64,000 bases of DNA from Pelobates cultripes (GCA_933207985.1 OW240912.1:255174518-255238517); one strand, 5' to 3'. Counted from the first letter of the stretch, positions 50,766-63,010 are shown. Made by a program: numbers and translations. Notes: a model not told the origin generated them from the letters alone.

Positions 50766-52260
50766 AATAATATAATATTTGAAAAGAAATATCGATTATT
50801 TAACTGGCAGGCTGAGCAGACACATGCAAGGCGAGCTCCCGACTAAAGCTTGCATTTTAAGCCCTTTATTGCATGCAACTCACCCGTATTGCCGCAAAAC
50901 CAGCCTGGCTGTGAAGGGGGGACCCTGAGGACTCGAATGGTGCCAACCTTGGCACTGTCCTGACACAGAACGCCTGCCCTCTACAATTGCCACATCTTGT
51001 AACCCAAAGCCGCAATCCCTCCCATGTCCCCCTCCCCGGTTCTCAGAGCATACATAGCGCTCCCACACAGCCCTGAAAGTTGCAGTACGCAGAGACGCCA
51101 CATGGCTCACAAAATGGCGGCGATCACGGCTGGAGGCCCAGCTGAGACCTACCGCACAACAACCATAAACAAACAGGACAGCATATTCGCCAAATTCTGG
51201 GCAAAACTTGAGGCCAGGCATACCCACAGACCTTGGAGGCACTAACCCCAGCCGACATACCCACAGACCTTGGAGGCACCAACCCCACCAAAGTGCACAC
51301 TTCAGCACATCCCGCCTTCCAGAATCCAGGGTAAGCTGTGTAGGCGGAGAGCCCCACTTCCTGCATGGCGGATGCCAAGGAACCAAGGCTCAACACAGCA
51401 CCCAGGGCTGAAGAACCGAAAAGTAAAACCCGCAGCCAATCGAGACCTAGCCAGCATGAGGAGACTGGGGACTGTGACTTGCTCGACCCCTCAAAATGGC
51501 ACATACCGCACTGGAGACCCATGGGGACACGAGCATAAGCAATACATCGGGACACTCACATAATACCTGCCTCCCTGTGGCACCCCCCAGCGATCATCAA
51601 ATATTCCTGAGTAAGGGGGTCGGCTGACATTGAACTCCCTTCCTAAGACACAAAGCCGGCTCTAAGTGGGAGCTCCCTATAGAGCTACGTACACCACTCA
51701 GGATTACTGAGCCACGTTTTGTCCTCCCATGAGGACCAGAAAAATGTCACTCCTGTTTGCATTTCTATTATAATTTTCACCTGCATAGTGAAGCCATGAG
51801 ATTGAGAATCCGGTTGTGGGTATTGTTTCTTGTTTTTTTTTTTTAATGTACACCAGTTTTTCAACATCTCCTATGTTACAGCTACTCTGGTTATGCCTAA
51901 TCTAGCCTGTTTCCTTTACTGCACAGAGTAATCTAATATAAAACGCCTGGTGGTACACTTAATTGTCTCTTAGCTATCCAGTGCATATAACTAAACTGTT
52001 TTCCTCATTTAAGTATATAAGACACAGAACTGAATATCCTTTCTTGTTATAGTTCCTAAAAAAAAATAAAAAAAATGCAGTGTTATCACTATGCCACTGT
52101 AATATGCCAGTGTAATGCTATGCCTTTTACCTCGTTAGCTTATAGCCGTTGTGGTTAGGCGAATCTGTTTTGTAACCCTATGCACAACAAAAATAAAGAA
52201 TTAAAAAAAATTTAATAATAAAGTGTATATAAAATAAATTAGGCAAAATATATTGCAGGA
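50766..52260. other. No gene recognised; possible L1 5'/ORF1 piece
   Basis: Near 51112 a plus-strand AAAATGGCGGC opens MAAITAGGPAETYR and then KFWAKLEAR, suggestive of an L1 ORF1 start. Following it, CCCACAGACCTTGGAGGCAC is repeated in tandem (51228 and 51260). Evidence is thin. 51600-52260 is AT-rich without features. Confidence 0.35.
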
Positions 52261-52280
52261 TCCTTTAGCCATATATATGC

Positions 52281-53954
52281 TGTGGCAGACCACCTGGTAC
52301 CTCTGCCAAAAACACACCTCAGCTCTCACCGGGACACCAGCAGCACTCCAGCCACTAGCCGCCGCAGCTTGGCCGTGGTCTCACCGTTGCTTCCCACCCT
52401 GAAACAGGTCCAGGATACAGCTTCAAGTGATTAAAGCTCTCCTGCAGAGAGTGTGGCTATATAGCAAGGGATATATTAGCCGCGAGGCAAACAAGGCATT
52501 TGCCTTGGGCGCCATTTTCTAGGGGGCGGCAAAAAGACGCCCCCCCAAATGCCTAGGGCAAATGCCTAGTTAGCCTCGCGGCTAACAGACATGCCGGGCT
52601 CTGGGCGGGCGGCTGGCGAGGGAGTTCTTCCTCTGAGCGATCTGCTCAGCTCCCTCGCGCGCCGCAGAGTGAGGCTGGGAGCCGGAAAATTACGTCATCT
52701 TCCGGCTCCCAGCCTCATTCTGCAGCGCGCGAGGGAGCTGAGCAGACCGCTCAGAGGAAGAGCTCCCTTGCCAGCCGCCCGCCCACCAGCCACTGCACCC
52801 CCAGGGAGAGAGGGACCCCTCCGTCCCCCCCAGCATTCCCAAAGGTAAGGAGGCTGGGGGAGGGGGGGGGTTAAATAATAATAATTAAAAAAAAAAGTGT
52901 TAATGTGAGTGATTGTGTGTGTGTGTGTTTGTGTCTGACTGTGTGTGTGTATTTAGAAGGTGGGGGTGGCACGGGGGAAGGGGGGTGCCTGAGTTTTGTC
53001 CTGCCTAAGGCAGCACAAAACCAGGATACACCACTGTATATAGCTGGTCCACCCTAGTCTAGACTGAGTGAAGGGTAAAAAGAAACTGGTTTATTTAGAC
53101 CAAGTTGCCTGCTTATAAACACTGTCCCCAGCATGGGTCTGCATTCAATATAAGACGAGCCGCTCACAGAGATCTCTGTGCTTGGGAGATAATTGTGTTA
53201 AGCTAATCTTTCAGGAACAGAGGCAAACACAAAACCTAAAAATATAAAAGTACCCCAAAACATAATAAAAATATACAGTACCCCCACATATTCTAGATCC
53301 CCAAAGAGCCCTGATCTGAGTGCCCTAATTGTTCAAAAAGTGCTCAGATCCATGCAGTGTAGGGGAAACGCCACCATGTTAAAGTTCTGACTGGCCGCAC
53401 ACGTGTTCCTATGCCCAAAATAGTTCCAGTGCATTTGGTGCTTTTGCCGGTCAACTGCCGGGAGCTCCTGCATCCAAAATACGGGGTGCTCCGCCTGGCT
53501 CTCAGGGAGCGTTTGTTCCACTTAGTCTTCAGCACCTTCACTCCAAAAAGTGCTCTCCTGGCGGGTTGCAAAGTGGTTCAAAACCCCAGATCAAGTTGTC
53601 CGGGAACCGCAAGGTGACCTCATACCTAAATTGGTTCCATACCATTCACTGTTAAGTCCCGCTGAGGTGATGGGAACCACAAAGTCCTCCTACTGAAAAC
53701 CGTTCCTTAGCGGTCATGGTACCGCTGAGGACCATTCGTGGGTTTCTTCATGCGAACGGCCGCCAGGGAGCTATAGTTCGGTTCAGTTCCAAAGAAGTGA
53801 AAGTGCTGAATCAGGGGCACCGAGGCAAAGCTGCGTAGGGAGACTGGGCAGGTTAACTCCCGAACGTGGTCTTTGGATATAACGCATAGTTCTTTGGCAG
53901 GAGGCTAGCTAGCAGGCTCCTCCAGGAGCTTGTGGCATAGGCACGTTTGCCACA
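52281..53954 (-). mobile_element. LTR, minus orientation, with a nested hAT
   Basis: Plus-strand borders TGTGGCAGACC and GTTTGCCACA. Outer 5-mers TATGC and CATGC differ at one base. Sections such as GAGCCCTGATCTGAGTGCCC and GTGCTCAGATC match the LTR at 30727-31975 (AGCCCTGATCTGGGTGACC, CACCCAGATC). Length without the hAT is about 1.1 kb. No internal genes. Confidence 0.65.
52466..53036. mobile_element. hAT-type element with two internal palindromes
   Basis: TATATAGC occurs at 52458-52465 and 53037-53044, giving a 7-8 bp duplication. The right end reads inward CAGTGGTGTATCCTGG, the hAT-style CAGTGGYGTA; the left AAGGGATATATTAG is diverged. Palindrome 1: TTAGCCGCGAGGC with GCCTCGCGGCTAA and inner GGCATTTGCC pair. 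Palindrome 2: CTCAGCTCCCTCGCGCG and CGCGCGAGGGAGCTGAG about an inner CCGGCTCCCAGCCTCA pair. CpG-rich but not a promoter. Confidence 0.85.
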
Positions 53955-54122
53955 CATGCATCTTGGCTCAGACAGTTGGTATCTATGGTCTTCCCTGCTT
54001 CTGTGCAGGGGGTGAAGTGGAGAAGATCATTGAGACTGTCTGTTTTCAATCACGATCTGACCCAAGGAGCATGTATATTGGTAGTGGGTATATATGATTG
54101 TCTTTTAAGATGTTATTTTATC

Positions 54123-54152
54123 CTGATGAAAGTTTGGATGACAAAATGAAAC
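54123..54152 (+). ncRNA. Hammerhead-like motif (copy 5)
   Basis: CUGAUGA, one extra A, stem AGUUUG/CAAAAU (one mismatch) with loop GAUGA, then GAAAC. Directly linked to a Penelope-like reverse transcriptase, supporting the family origin of the motif. Confidence 0.55.
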
Positions 54153-54622
54153 GGTAATCTTTTAAAGTTTTGAAAATAAGTTATTTTATTTTTAATACAT
54201 TTGGAGTCCTGGGAGTGCTATCTCTCTATTTGGTTATACTATGCCGATAAGCATCCGGCAAAGACACCAGTAAGTTCGAGTGCAAGACTATTTTTAGTTG
54301 TTTATTATTTGGGCTGGTGGCAACAATTCCTAGATTTGCAAGATGCCCGAGACCCATCTGAAAACCGAGGCAATATACTATAGACAAGACCTCTGGTGAA
54401 TAGAATTCTGAGTCACACGACAGACTCAGCCCCTCAACGAAGACAGAACCCTGTATCCAGTGGCCATGTTTTAGAGGGTCGACTGGAGGAAAGGCAAGGT
54501 TTAACGACAAGATTCCAGGGCAGACACAGCACCCGAGATAACATAGACCCAGATTCATCTCAAGAAGAGGGCAGAAGGGCTGTGTCTTATGGGGTAAGAG
54601 ACAGGCCACCACGGAGGAGGAG

Positions 54623-55660
54623 ATGATTCCAATATTCAACCTATCTTCAAGATCTCTCCAAACTGAGGAAATCAAACTTCCCCTTAAATGGGAAGTTGAA
54701 TTGTATAAATTTGGGCACTTATTGCAGCCAAAAGATTTCTTCAAAGACCAAAGCAGGGACTCTTTAACTCAAGTGTCACAATTTAAGAAACAAAGTACCT
54801 TTGATCCGCTACCAAACCAACCAGCCATTAAGACATTTCTTCGCTTGGTTGAGAAAGAAACCATGGACTTCATGAGGGTTCCACAACGCTTTAATTCCAA
54901 CTGCTCCAGAAGAGAAAGGGAGATCATCAAATCTCTATCAATGGATAGTAACATCATTATTAGACCAGCTGACAAAGGTGGCGGGATAGTGCTACAGAAT
55001 TACACCGATTATCGTTCAGAGATTGAAAAACAACTGTCAGATCTAGGAACATATTTACCACTTTTGGAGGACCCCACTGAATTGATAAAACAACGAATTG
55101 TGAATACACTGCAGAGGGGTTTGGAGAGCGGTTATATCACTTTGGAATTGAGCCAGTATCTGCTACAAAATTCTCCTAGGACTACTGTTATATACACGCT
55201 CCCGAAGGTTCACAAGAACAGAGAACACCCACCTGGGCAGCCAATAGTGTCCGCTATTAGCGGCATTCTGGAGCCAGTGGCAAAATGGCTTGACCGCCTT
55301 TTCAAAGATACCATAGAGAATCTGGAAACTTGTATAAAAGATACTCCATCGTTTCTTAGATTGTCGTCCTTACTTAAGTTACCCGCTAATCCAGTGATGC
55401 CAAGAGCTTGTACACCGTGATTCTACAACAGGATGGTATTCAGGCTATGAGAGTATTGTTGTCCAACTCCCCATACTATCAAGGTCCACCAGTGGAGTAC
55501 ATGTTGGAACTTGTGGATATCAGGTTTGAAACACGATGGTACCGTCAGGTTGCAGGTACGTCCATGGGTGTAGCTATGGCACCCATGTATGCCAACGGAT
55601 ATATGTACCGATTTGAGAGTAATCTTCTGTGTTTTCAACATGTCAATGATAGTTCATCAT
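54623..55660 (+). pseudogene. Penelope-like reverse transcriptase remnant
   Basis: A 265-codon frame (54623-55420) has IIIRPADKGGGIVL, YLPLLEDPT, IYTLPKVHK and QPIVSAISG, the N-terminal and early reverse transcriptase blocks of Penelope-like elements. After a TGA the reading continues in another frame (from about 55420) with DGIQAMRVLL, then QVAGTSMGVAMAP and YAN, the block before the catalytic Asp pair. The YxDD box itself and later domains are missing or scrambled. The frame is disrupted at least once and the catalytic site is absent, so it is inactive. Confidence 0.9.
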
Positions 55661-56173
55661 TCACTTTTCACTTGGTCTTTTACGGTGAAACGTACTTCAG
55701 TAAACCAGTTGCTCAACTCAGATTTAAACACTGACCATTTAAATCAAAGGGATCTCTGGCTGATACTTTGTACGGTTGGCTAAAGAGCCTGCTTGATCTT
55801 TCACTAGAGGGACAGATGTTTATCCTCTAATTGGTAAGGAGTATGAGCGCCCTTGTGTTTTTAACTGATTTGGTTAGCTTCTTTTACATTTTTATTAAAG
55901 GAATCGAGGTATGTTGCTTTCACTGAATATTATATATATATATATTAGCTTATACAATCATTATTAGTAATATTAATAATTTGTTGTTTTTTTCAGTTTT
56001 TGTTTAGCAACATTGTTAGATTTAAGTAATTAAGTGGTAGATTTCCATAGCTTTTTTGTAAAAAGGTTTCTTAAACATATTTTGCTCCTTCATTTTAGCA
56101 TAGCTCCACCTTCTGGTACTTAAATGCATTGCAGTATTTAAATCTGCAATTTTGCTTTACTTTGTACAAATAC

Positions 56174-56332
56174 ATTATTATTATTGCTATTTATATAGCG
56201 CCAACAGATTCCATAGCGCTTTACAATATTATGAGAGGGGGATTTAACTATAAATATGAAAATTACAATTAAACTTACAGGAACGATAGGTTGAAGAGGA
56301 CCCTGCTCAAACAAGCTTACAGTCTATCTGTT
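56174..56332 (-). mobile_element. CR1/L2-type tail
   Basis: ATTATTATTATTGC, TTATATAGCGCCAACAGATT, CCATAGCGCTTTACAA, later CCCTGCTCAAACAAGCTTAC. This is the reverse complement of the tail at 32300. Confidence 0.7.
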
Positions 56333-57550
56333 GTAACCGATCTTAAAATAATATATTTAACTTGTTCCCAACAAATCATTTAACTGCAGTTTCCTGTTAT
56401 TAGCCTATTATTGTGTGCGCACACACCTCTCTCAATTGTGTAATATTTCTTATTCTATAATATGCAATTTACTGTTTACATTCTATTTTCTGCATACTGT
56501 TTACATCATTTGCCCTTTGTTCAAACACAGTACTAACTGTCCTAAAAGACCAACGTAACCACCATCACAGGTTTGCATAATGGTTATTGTGCATAGAGAA
56601 CCTTGAGCCTACTCTCAGATTGACTGTGGATTATAACTTCAGCAATAACTCAACTGTGAGTTCTAGGTTACCTTTGATAATGTTGCCCAGCTTGTGACTG
56701 TCACATGCACAGTTTGTCCTGAAAGAGAGGAATCTGAGCTGCAGACCACGGCTCTGCTGATTGCTGTGCTTAAAACTGTATCTTTTTAGCTTTGTATACA
56801 CAGTGTCCTCTTTTGGTTCAGTTTTTCTAAACCAATCAATGCCAAAGATTTGCACATTTGCAATACAGTCATAAAACCAAGGTGATTTAGCACTTTTACA
56901 ATATCTAATGCTAACAAACCCTCTGAATACCCCAACCATCAAATTTGACCAGAGTAAAGCTACTGCGGTGGTTCTTAAACCAAATATGGAATATTCATGC
57001 TATCTTACTGAGTCCATATAACGTATTTGTCAGAACACAGGCAGCTGGTGACCATTAATAGTTTTTGTGACCTTCCCTTACCAAGTGCAAAAGACACCCA
57101 TCTGACTACAGAAAGACTCTGTTGAAGGTGAACTTTATTGTTGATATTAACAAACTGGTCACTGAGATAATTTTACTATTGAAAAAAAAATGTGCTTACA
57201 CTATTGGTTACTTATTTAAAAAGTTTTAGAACTAAGCTATCGCTCTGACTTATCCTGGACAGTTCAGAACTCTGCAGAATACAACTGAATGGAGCAACAA
57301 TAAATATTGCAGTTTGTCTTTTTCATGGATTAAAAAATTTCTTATAACACAGTAGTGTGATTTCAGTCTACTTTTGTGTGACTGGTAGTAATAATTAATG
57401 TTGTATGAGACTGTACACTCCTAGCAGAAAATTTTTTGCCTTCTGATTTTTCTTCTCCATCTTCCTCACAGGAGGTGTTGTATGAAATGTATTAATTATT
57501 TTTCTTTATCAGCAGTCTACATAAATTAAAATTTTAATTTTTTATTTTAG
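56333..57550. other. Intron sequence, nothing recognised
   Basis: AT-rich intron. A polypyrimidine stretch (TTTTCTTTATC) near 57500 and TTTTATTTTAG precede the last PRRG1 exon. Confidence 0.5.
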
Positions 57551-58069
57551 GACGCATTCTGGAAAGAGTACACTAAAGCACATCAGGGAGAAGTCAACTC
57601 TGACGGCAACTGGTATCCCTTCTATCTTGCCTTTCCATTGATCATTGTCTTTTTCATCATCCTTGTGGTACTCTTCCTGGTGTGGAGATGCATTTCCAAA
57701 AAGAAGGCAAGCAGGCAGTCGGCCTATATACCTAGAGGGGTGCGGGAAAACGCTGCCGAGGTAGGCATTGATCCAGATGGAACAAGCGGGCATCACTTAC
57801 AACATCATAGCACAGTTATGTGTTCCCTGGAAACCGCTGCTGACAGGGCAGGGCACCTTGGTGGATTTATTGATTATGATGTGCATTCTGATACTCTGTC
57901 AGCTGGACTATCGAACTGTGACCCTCCACCCTCCTATGAGGAAGCCACGGGGGAGCAAGGTGCGAGAATCATTGGACCATCACAGAATCCCACAGAGCCA
58001 CCACCTCACTATGAAGATATAGTCTCTTCTGCTGTTACAGTACCTCAAGCAGTCAATGCTGTCAAATAA
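57551..58069 (+). CDS. PRRG1: PRRG1 last coding exon (transmembrane and cytoplasmic tail)
   Basis: 172 codons plus TAA. DAFWKEYTKAHQGE continues the short helix after the Gla domain. Then a transmembrane segment (FYLAFPLIIVFFIILVVLFL) ends in VWRC and a basic stop-transfer (KKK). The tail holds two PPxY motifs, PPPSY (about residue 118) and PPPHY (about 150), which in this family bind WW-domain proteins. LSNCDPPPSYEEATG is close to PRRG1. Predicted total about 229 residues, near the usual 218. Frame is intact. Two alternative-frame open stretches over this exon are shadows. Confidence 0.95.
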   Translation, partial: DAFWKEYTKAHQGEVNSDGNWYPFYLAFPLIIVFFIILVVLFLVWRCISKKKASRQSAYIPRGVRENAAEVGIDPDGTSGHHLQHHSTVMCSLETAADRAGHLGGFIDYDVHSDTLSAGLSNCDPPPSYEEATGEQGARIIGPSQNPTEPPPHYEDIVSSAVTVPQAVNAVK

Positions 58070-58690
58070 CCAATGTTGAAGGATTATCAGACAATATATA
58101 TTTCTTTCTTTTTTTTTAAATTGCAAATTAAGTATTTTTAAATACAATGTTTATTTGCCTTTTGGACAAATGTTTACTCCAGGGAATTAAGAAAACACTA
58201 CTTTTTTATTTCTTATCAGAATAAACTTCAATAATAACTTGTACCTGAATTGCATTGGTTATTCCACAGTCATATGAAAAGGTCTGTGCCTGAAGGAAAT
58301 ATATTGTTGCTGATTTTGCTAGACTGAGTTCTAATCACGTTTTCCATGCTCACCTTTATGTCATAACTAGATTAGATAGTGACTTATTTAAGCCAGATTT
58401 AGACTCTAATTATTGCAATAATTTTTTTTCCTATGTAAGAAAGGCTGGCCTATGAGTTATAACCACCATTAACCAATGGAGTGCATTTATCTTTTTGTTG
58501 TATTACAAAAAAATATTATGCATAACAGATTTTTACTTTATACCCAATTGTAATTCTGGTGCTTAAATATAATGGGTGTAATCTTTGAGAGTGATGTCAT
58601 CTGCTATGAAATGGACAATTTCTGAATCGGCAGTATTTTGTTTACCTTTAAATTGGTTGAATAAAGAAATGCTAAATTTGTGTTATTTAT
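58070..58690 (+). other. PRRG1: PRRG1 3' UTR
   Basis: AT-rich sequence after the stop. AATAAA at 58660-58665 is followed by a GT-rich TTTGTGTTA, so cleavage near 58680-58690 is likely. An earlier AATAAA near 58209 and ATTAAA near 58862 are alternatives. Confidence 0.6.
58660..58665 (+). promoter_or_regulatory. Poly(A) signal AATAAA
   Basis: Canonical hexamer in the expected place, about 590 bp after the PRRG1 stop, with a downstream GT-rich stretch. Confidence 0.55.
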
Positions 58691-59192
58691 ATGTGAATAT
58701 AACTGCCTTAACTACTCTGCAACAGCATTTTGTAATTTTTCTTTTTATTATGATTATTATTTTGAGTTACCTTTCAGGTTTGAATGAATGTCACAATGCA
58801 GCAATATATTTTATGCCATTTGCCATTGTTTTACTGTCGTGTAATTAAGAAAAGCATTGACAATTAAACGTAAAAATGTTTACCCCCACTGGTGATACAG
58901 AAAAAAATTACTTCTCCAATTAAGATGAATCTGCATAGTGCATTGTTTAACAATTTTAGCATTTATGCAATGACAGATCTTTAGTGACGTTTATTCTCTA
59001 TGATTTTTGTTTGTGGACAGGTTTGTTTGCAAATTTCAGAAATCGCTCTCCTAGAAATGTCTGTCACCATCAACACCATGATCTATTCTTCTACTAACTT
59101 CTGTGTAGGAATGCCAATGAAGTAGATCTGTTTCATTAAACCATGCTGATTTTTGCTAGTAACAATGTTCATTCTCGAAAATATATAGATAT
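58691..59192. other. PRRG1 3' flank or extended UTR; nothing recognised
   Basis: AT-rich with no element signature. Confidence 0.45.
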
Positions 59193-61025
59193 TTTTTAAA
59201 TTCTTTATTATTCTCATTCCACACATTAGTTGTACAATAAGGCATAAAGCACTGGTCACATAAGAGAGAAAAATGGTAAAGTTGGTATTGTTGACAATAT
59301 TCAGTGTATCTTACATTTGTAAAGACTTGGAGATGAGTAAACTTGTGACCTGCTAGGAAGGTGAGCTTCTGAGAGAAGACCATGTAATGGTAACCCCCAT
59401 AATGACAATTATGAGGTATTTAAGTGTATCTAACAATTACGGGGGGGGTGGGGGGCGCACTCCCTCACATGTGTAGTAGCTTAAAGAGAATCGGACCATA
59501 GGTCCGGTAGGGTCTATCGGGAGGGGTGGGGGGCATTAAGGTGCCTGTGAGTCGCATATTGTGTGATCAGAGCGCTAGGGCCCCATCTGGTCAGGTCTCT
59601 GAGCGGATTGCGCGCTACAATATGGTAATGCAAGAGTTGCCGCTGGTGTGTGGTTATATTAGACAGCTGAGTTTAGTGCATACGTGATTTGTCAAGTCAT
59701 AAAATGGGAAAAGAAAAAAAACAACGATATTTTAAAAATAGTAAAGCAAACAATCAGAGGTAAACATTAATAGATGTTTGGATCAATTCAGTGGTGTTAC
59801 TGTGTAAGTCCCGGTATAATGGAGGGCTGTCGTGGCTAGGGTGTCTTCCTGCCGATTGGTCTCAGCCTTGGGGGTCAGGTTAAGTCTCTGGACGCCAATG
59901 GGACTTGAGCCGTACGGGGTGTGAATTCCGGGATTTTATCCGGGTCTAGGTGAACTAGTCCTGAACTAGAGGTTGCGCTTGGGTTGAGGTGTCCCAGCTT
60001 GCACAGTTGGTCTTCAAGCTCTTTTGGAGTGCCCACATGGTAAGTTTCCCCTTGTGCCTGGAATCGGATGGTTCTTGGGAGTCCCCACCGATAGGAGATG
60101 TCTTTTGCACGCATGAGCTGCAGGTGTGGACGCAGAGAGCGGCGCCAGGCCAGTGTGCTCCTGGTGAGGTCCAGGAATATCTGCAATGTGGCTCCTTTAA
60201 ACACTATCAGAGTTTTCCCCCTCACTGCTGTGAGGAGTAGGGCCTTGTCCTGCAGTGACTGGAACTGTACAATGAGATCCGACGTTGCGGATGGCGGTGT
60301 GCCCGCAGGTTTTTTGTAAGCGGAACACGCGTTCAAGTTTTATTGCCTTCGTCTGCTTGTGAAGGATGTATGCTGCAAGTAATCGCCGTACAAAGTGTGG
60401 TAAGTCCGAGATCACCAGTGCCTCCTGTACACCTCTAATCTTAAAGGTTATACCGTTTCCGCATATCCTCCATGGCGTCAAGCCTGCTCGCGGCGCTGAA
60501 GTGCAGATTCTCTAGTTCTTCGACCCTCTTCTCCACCGTGGATAGCCTTGAGTCGTGGGTGCTATGTGCCACCTATAGCTGGGCAATTTTCGTTGTTGCG
60601 CCCTCCACGGTCTTTTGAAAGTGGGCCATGTCTCCCGCTATATTGGTGCGGAGCTCCGCGAGCATTGCTTTTAGCTGAGTGGCGGTGACCGGTTCCCTGT
60701 CTTCCAGCTTGCGTGGCCTGGGTCCCGTGTTTAATCTGAGGGCAGCTCCCTCCTCTGGCTCGGCAAAAAAGTCGCCTGAGGAGTATGAAGATCCCTCCTC
60801 AAGGGACGCCATCTTGTCCCATGCGGCCTTCTGTCTACTGCGAAGCATCTCACAAATGTCTCGGCTTGGTGTGTCTTTGTCCGCCTTGGGTTTCTTGTTT
60901 TTCCGACCCATATTGATTAGGGTGCGTTGGGCAAGGTTTGTAGCCTGTTTGTTCGCCAGGTAGCCTTTCTAAAACAGCCTTTTAGGGCAACTTATTGCAA
61001 AGTTCGGAAAAGTGTGGCCGCTCTG
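59193..61025 (-). mobile_element. L1-type element with ORF1 but no recognisable ORF2
   Basis: On the minus strand an ORF1 remnant (60911-59875) is followed directly by about 680 bp of non-coding sequence ending in TTTTTTAAATTC (59191) on the + strand. No endonuclease or reverse transcriptase piece was seen. This could be a HAL1-like ORF1-only element or an internal deletion. Borders approximate. Confidence 0.6.
59875..60911 (-). pseudogene. L1 ORF1 remnant
   Basis: Minus-strand start MGRKNKKPKADKDTPSRDI, then VTATQLKAMLAELRTNIAGD (coiled-coil region), a frameshifted middle, and DKALLLTAVRGKTLIVFKGA then TLQIFLDLTRSTLAWRR (RNA-binding/C-terminal domain order of L1 ORF1). At least two frame breaks. 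Confidence 0.75.
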
Positions 61026-61029
61026 GTTC

Positions 61030-61190
61030 ACTGCTAGGCTCCGCCCCCCATTCCTGAATATTATCCCTGAATAATCCTTCAAAAACCCAGGCACAGAAGT
61101 TAAACTCACAGATCTACCATTTCCAAGCAAAGGCTTTTTGAATATAGGACCCATATTTGCCTTCCTCCAATCCTCTGGTACAATTCGTGA
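61030..61190 (-). pseudogene. CR1/L2-type reverse transcriptase fragment
   Basis: The minus strand gives VPEDWRKANMGPIFKK then NGRSVSLTSVPG, resembling the (V/I)PxDWxxAxVxPIFKK and YRPVSLTSV boxes of CR1-type LINEs. Only about 50 codons remain. Confidence 0.65.
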
Positions 61191-61595
61191 AAAACTAAAT
61201 CATGAAAGATTAAAAAAACATTTATTAGCCACAGAACAGGGCCCTAGTCACCTAAACGGCGACTAGGGCTCTATAGCGTTAACAATACACATTTGTCTTC
61301 CTACCGCTAAAGTGTTCCTTTAACTTTCTTAAATTGCTGCATCACCTTGTCTAGTCATCCAATCACATTTTTCTGCAAGTTGTTTTGCAGCAATCTCTTG
61401 CCATAGGTGCCTGTACTGAAGAAAAATAATTTAATTAAAATGTATCCCCTAATTAGTACTGTTGGAAAAACTTTACAATTGATTTATCTGCAAATATGCC
61501 CATAGATGTTGATGACTTGTGTAGATAATTTGGACAGTTTTTCCTAACAGTATTGAATAATTTGGAAAACATTATTTTGCCTAAAGCAGACATGT

Positions 61596-61666
61596 TTAAC
61601 CCCTTAAGGACCAAACTTCTGGAATAAAAGGCAATCATGACATGTCATGTGTCCTTAATGGGTTAA
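61596..61666. mobile_element. Short piggyBac-like MITE, copy D
   Basis: TTAACCCCTTAAGGACCAAA ... GTGTCCTTAATGGGTTAA, 71 bp, with ACTTCTGGAATAAAAGGCAA. One mismatch in the right end. Confidence 0.85.
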
Positions 61667-62119
61667 AGGGGTGATTTCTGTTCAAGGTCTGTATTATGTG
61701 TTCTACATACAGTGATAGTCTGTGCTTTACACATATATACAGCTCAGCTTAAACCTTCAAACTGAGGTCTTGGTTTTGTGTACTGATTAAAATAATGTTT
61801 ATGGAACACTTTAATATGTGATTCATTATTCAGACTGAAGCAATTGTCAAACATGTAGGGAAAGTCTAGCCTCTTACTCAACTATGTATATCCCCACTTA
61901 CCAAAAATGTCAGCTCTTTCTGGTATTCCAACTGCACTTGCAGCCATCAGAGTTTATTTAGACATAGACATTAATGCATCCACAGTACACTACAGCGTTA
62001 AAAAAAAAAATCACTGACTTAAGCAAAACAATGGTCCATTGTGCTTTTATAGCCAGAGTGAAGAGAAATTGTTTGATGTTCCCAGTTATACATACATTTC
62101 CTCAGTGTCAAAGGGGGCT

Positions 62120-62156
<37 letters not shown>

Positions 62157-62704
62157 CACACACACACACACAGGGTGGGCTAAAATTCAGAGTATAGTTT
62201 GAGGAGTCAATCATTTTTTTTTTTTTTTTTTTAATTGTATTAACCAATTTCTATATTTCATTTGCATATTATGAATGCAAAGCTTATGGAAATTTGTTTG
62301 GCTAGGTACAGAAGATTACATCTATTTTTTTTATTTTTTTTTTTGTGCTGCTTTGAAGGAACAACATTTAAGTAAAGACACTTTGACAATTCCAAGATTT
62401 GCATGTGAGAAAAACTGTGTCAAGGTTTCAGATGTGTCAAGATATCACTTGATATTATAATAATAAAACAGACGTCTCACTGTATGTTCAATTAATAACA
62501 ATGGACTCTATATCTGAAATAGACATGAGGATTACATGGTTAAGATTAGTAAGTTAGCACATATAGCAGAAGAAACTTCGGCTGGACTCCGAGGCCTGCA
62601 CTCATGGGACAACAGAGCGTGTCAGTAAGTTATAGTAAGTTATAGTAAGAGTCAACCGACTCCCTGAGTGGGTAGGGTTTGGCAGTACAATGAGAGTCAA
62701 CTTA
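61667..62704. other. No gene recognised; simple repeats
   Basis: (TA)n at 62127-62152 with (CA)n to 62173, a T-run at 62214-62232 and another near 62330-62344. No coding signal. Confidence 0.5.
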
Positions 62705-62804
62705 TGAGAGCGACAGAGCAGTGACAAGTAAGTTCACCCAGGATGAAATGTACCTCCCCCCCCCCACACCATCACGCAATGAAAGCACGCCAACGTCTAT
62801 GATG

Positions 62805-63010
62805 TTATGCAGATTGTAGTGAGTGCAATGTCTGTTTGTGTAGTGGACGCAATGTGTATATTGTATGCATTGTGTGTGTGTCATGGATGTTGTGTGTATT
62901 GTATGCAAATTGTGTGGACTACATTGTGTATGGGGAAATGGATGCAGTGTGTGTACTGCATGCAGTATTTGTGTGATGGATGCAATGTCTGTGTAACGGA
63001 TGTAGTGTTG
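62805..63010. repeat. Degenerate TG-rich minisatellite
   Basis: Loose repeats of TGTGT-TGATGGATG-CAATGT in about 20-30 bp steps. Open frames here are repeat artefacts. Confidence 0.7.

Larger units (their letters stand above)
54060..55830 (+). mobile_element. Penelope-like retroelement
   Basis: Begins with a leader containing a hammerhead-like motif (54123-54152), an A/T tract and GGAGTCCTGGGAGTGCTATC, followed by a basic N-terminal frame (54396-54626) and a reverse transcriptase remnant. No GIY-YIG endonuclease was recognised downstream. The 3' edge near 55830 is approximate. Confidence 0.75.

Noticed and set aside
52591..52848. CpG-rich frame, possible first exon or CpG-island promoter
   Set aside because: The sequence is a palindrome inside a hAT element with target duplication.
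54226..54744. 172-codon minus-strand frame
   Set aside because: Antisense to the Penelope-like element; no domain seen.
57768..58022. Second reading frame over the PRRG1 last exon
   Set aside because: Shadow of the PRRG1 frame, which has clear domain similarity.
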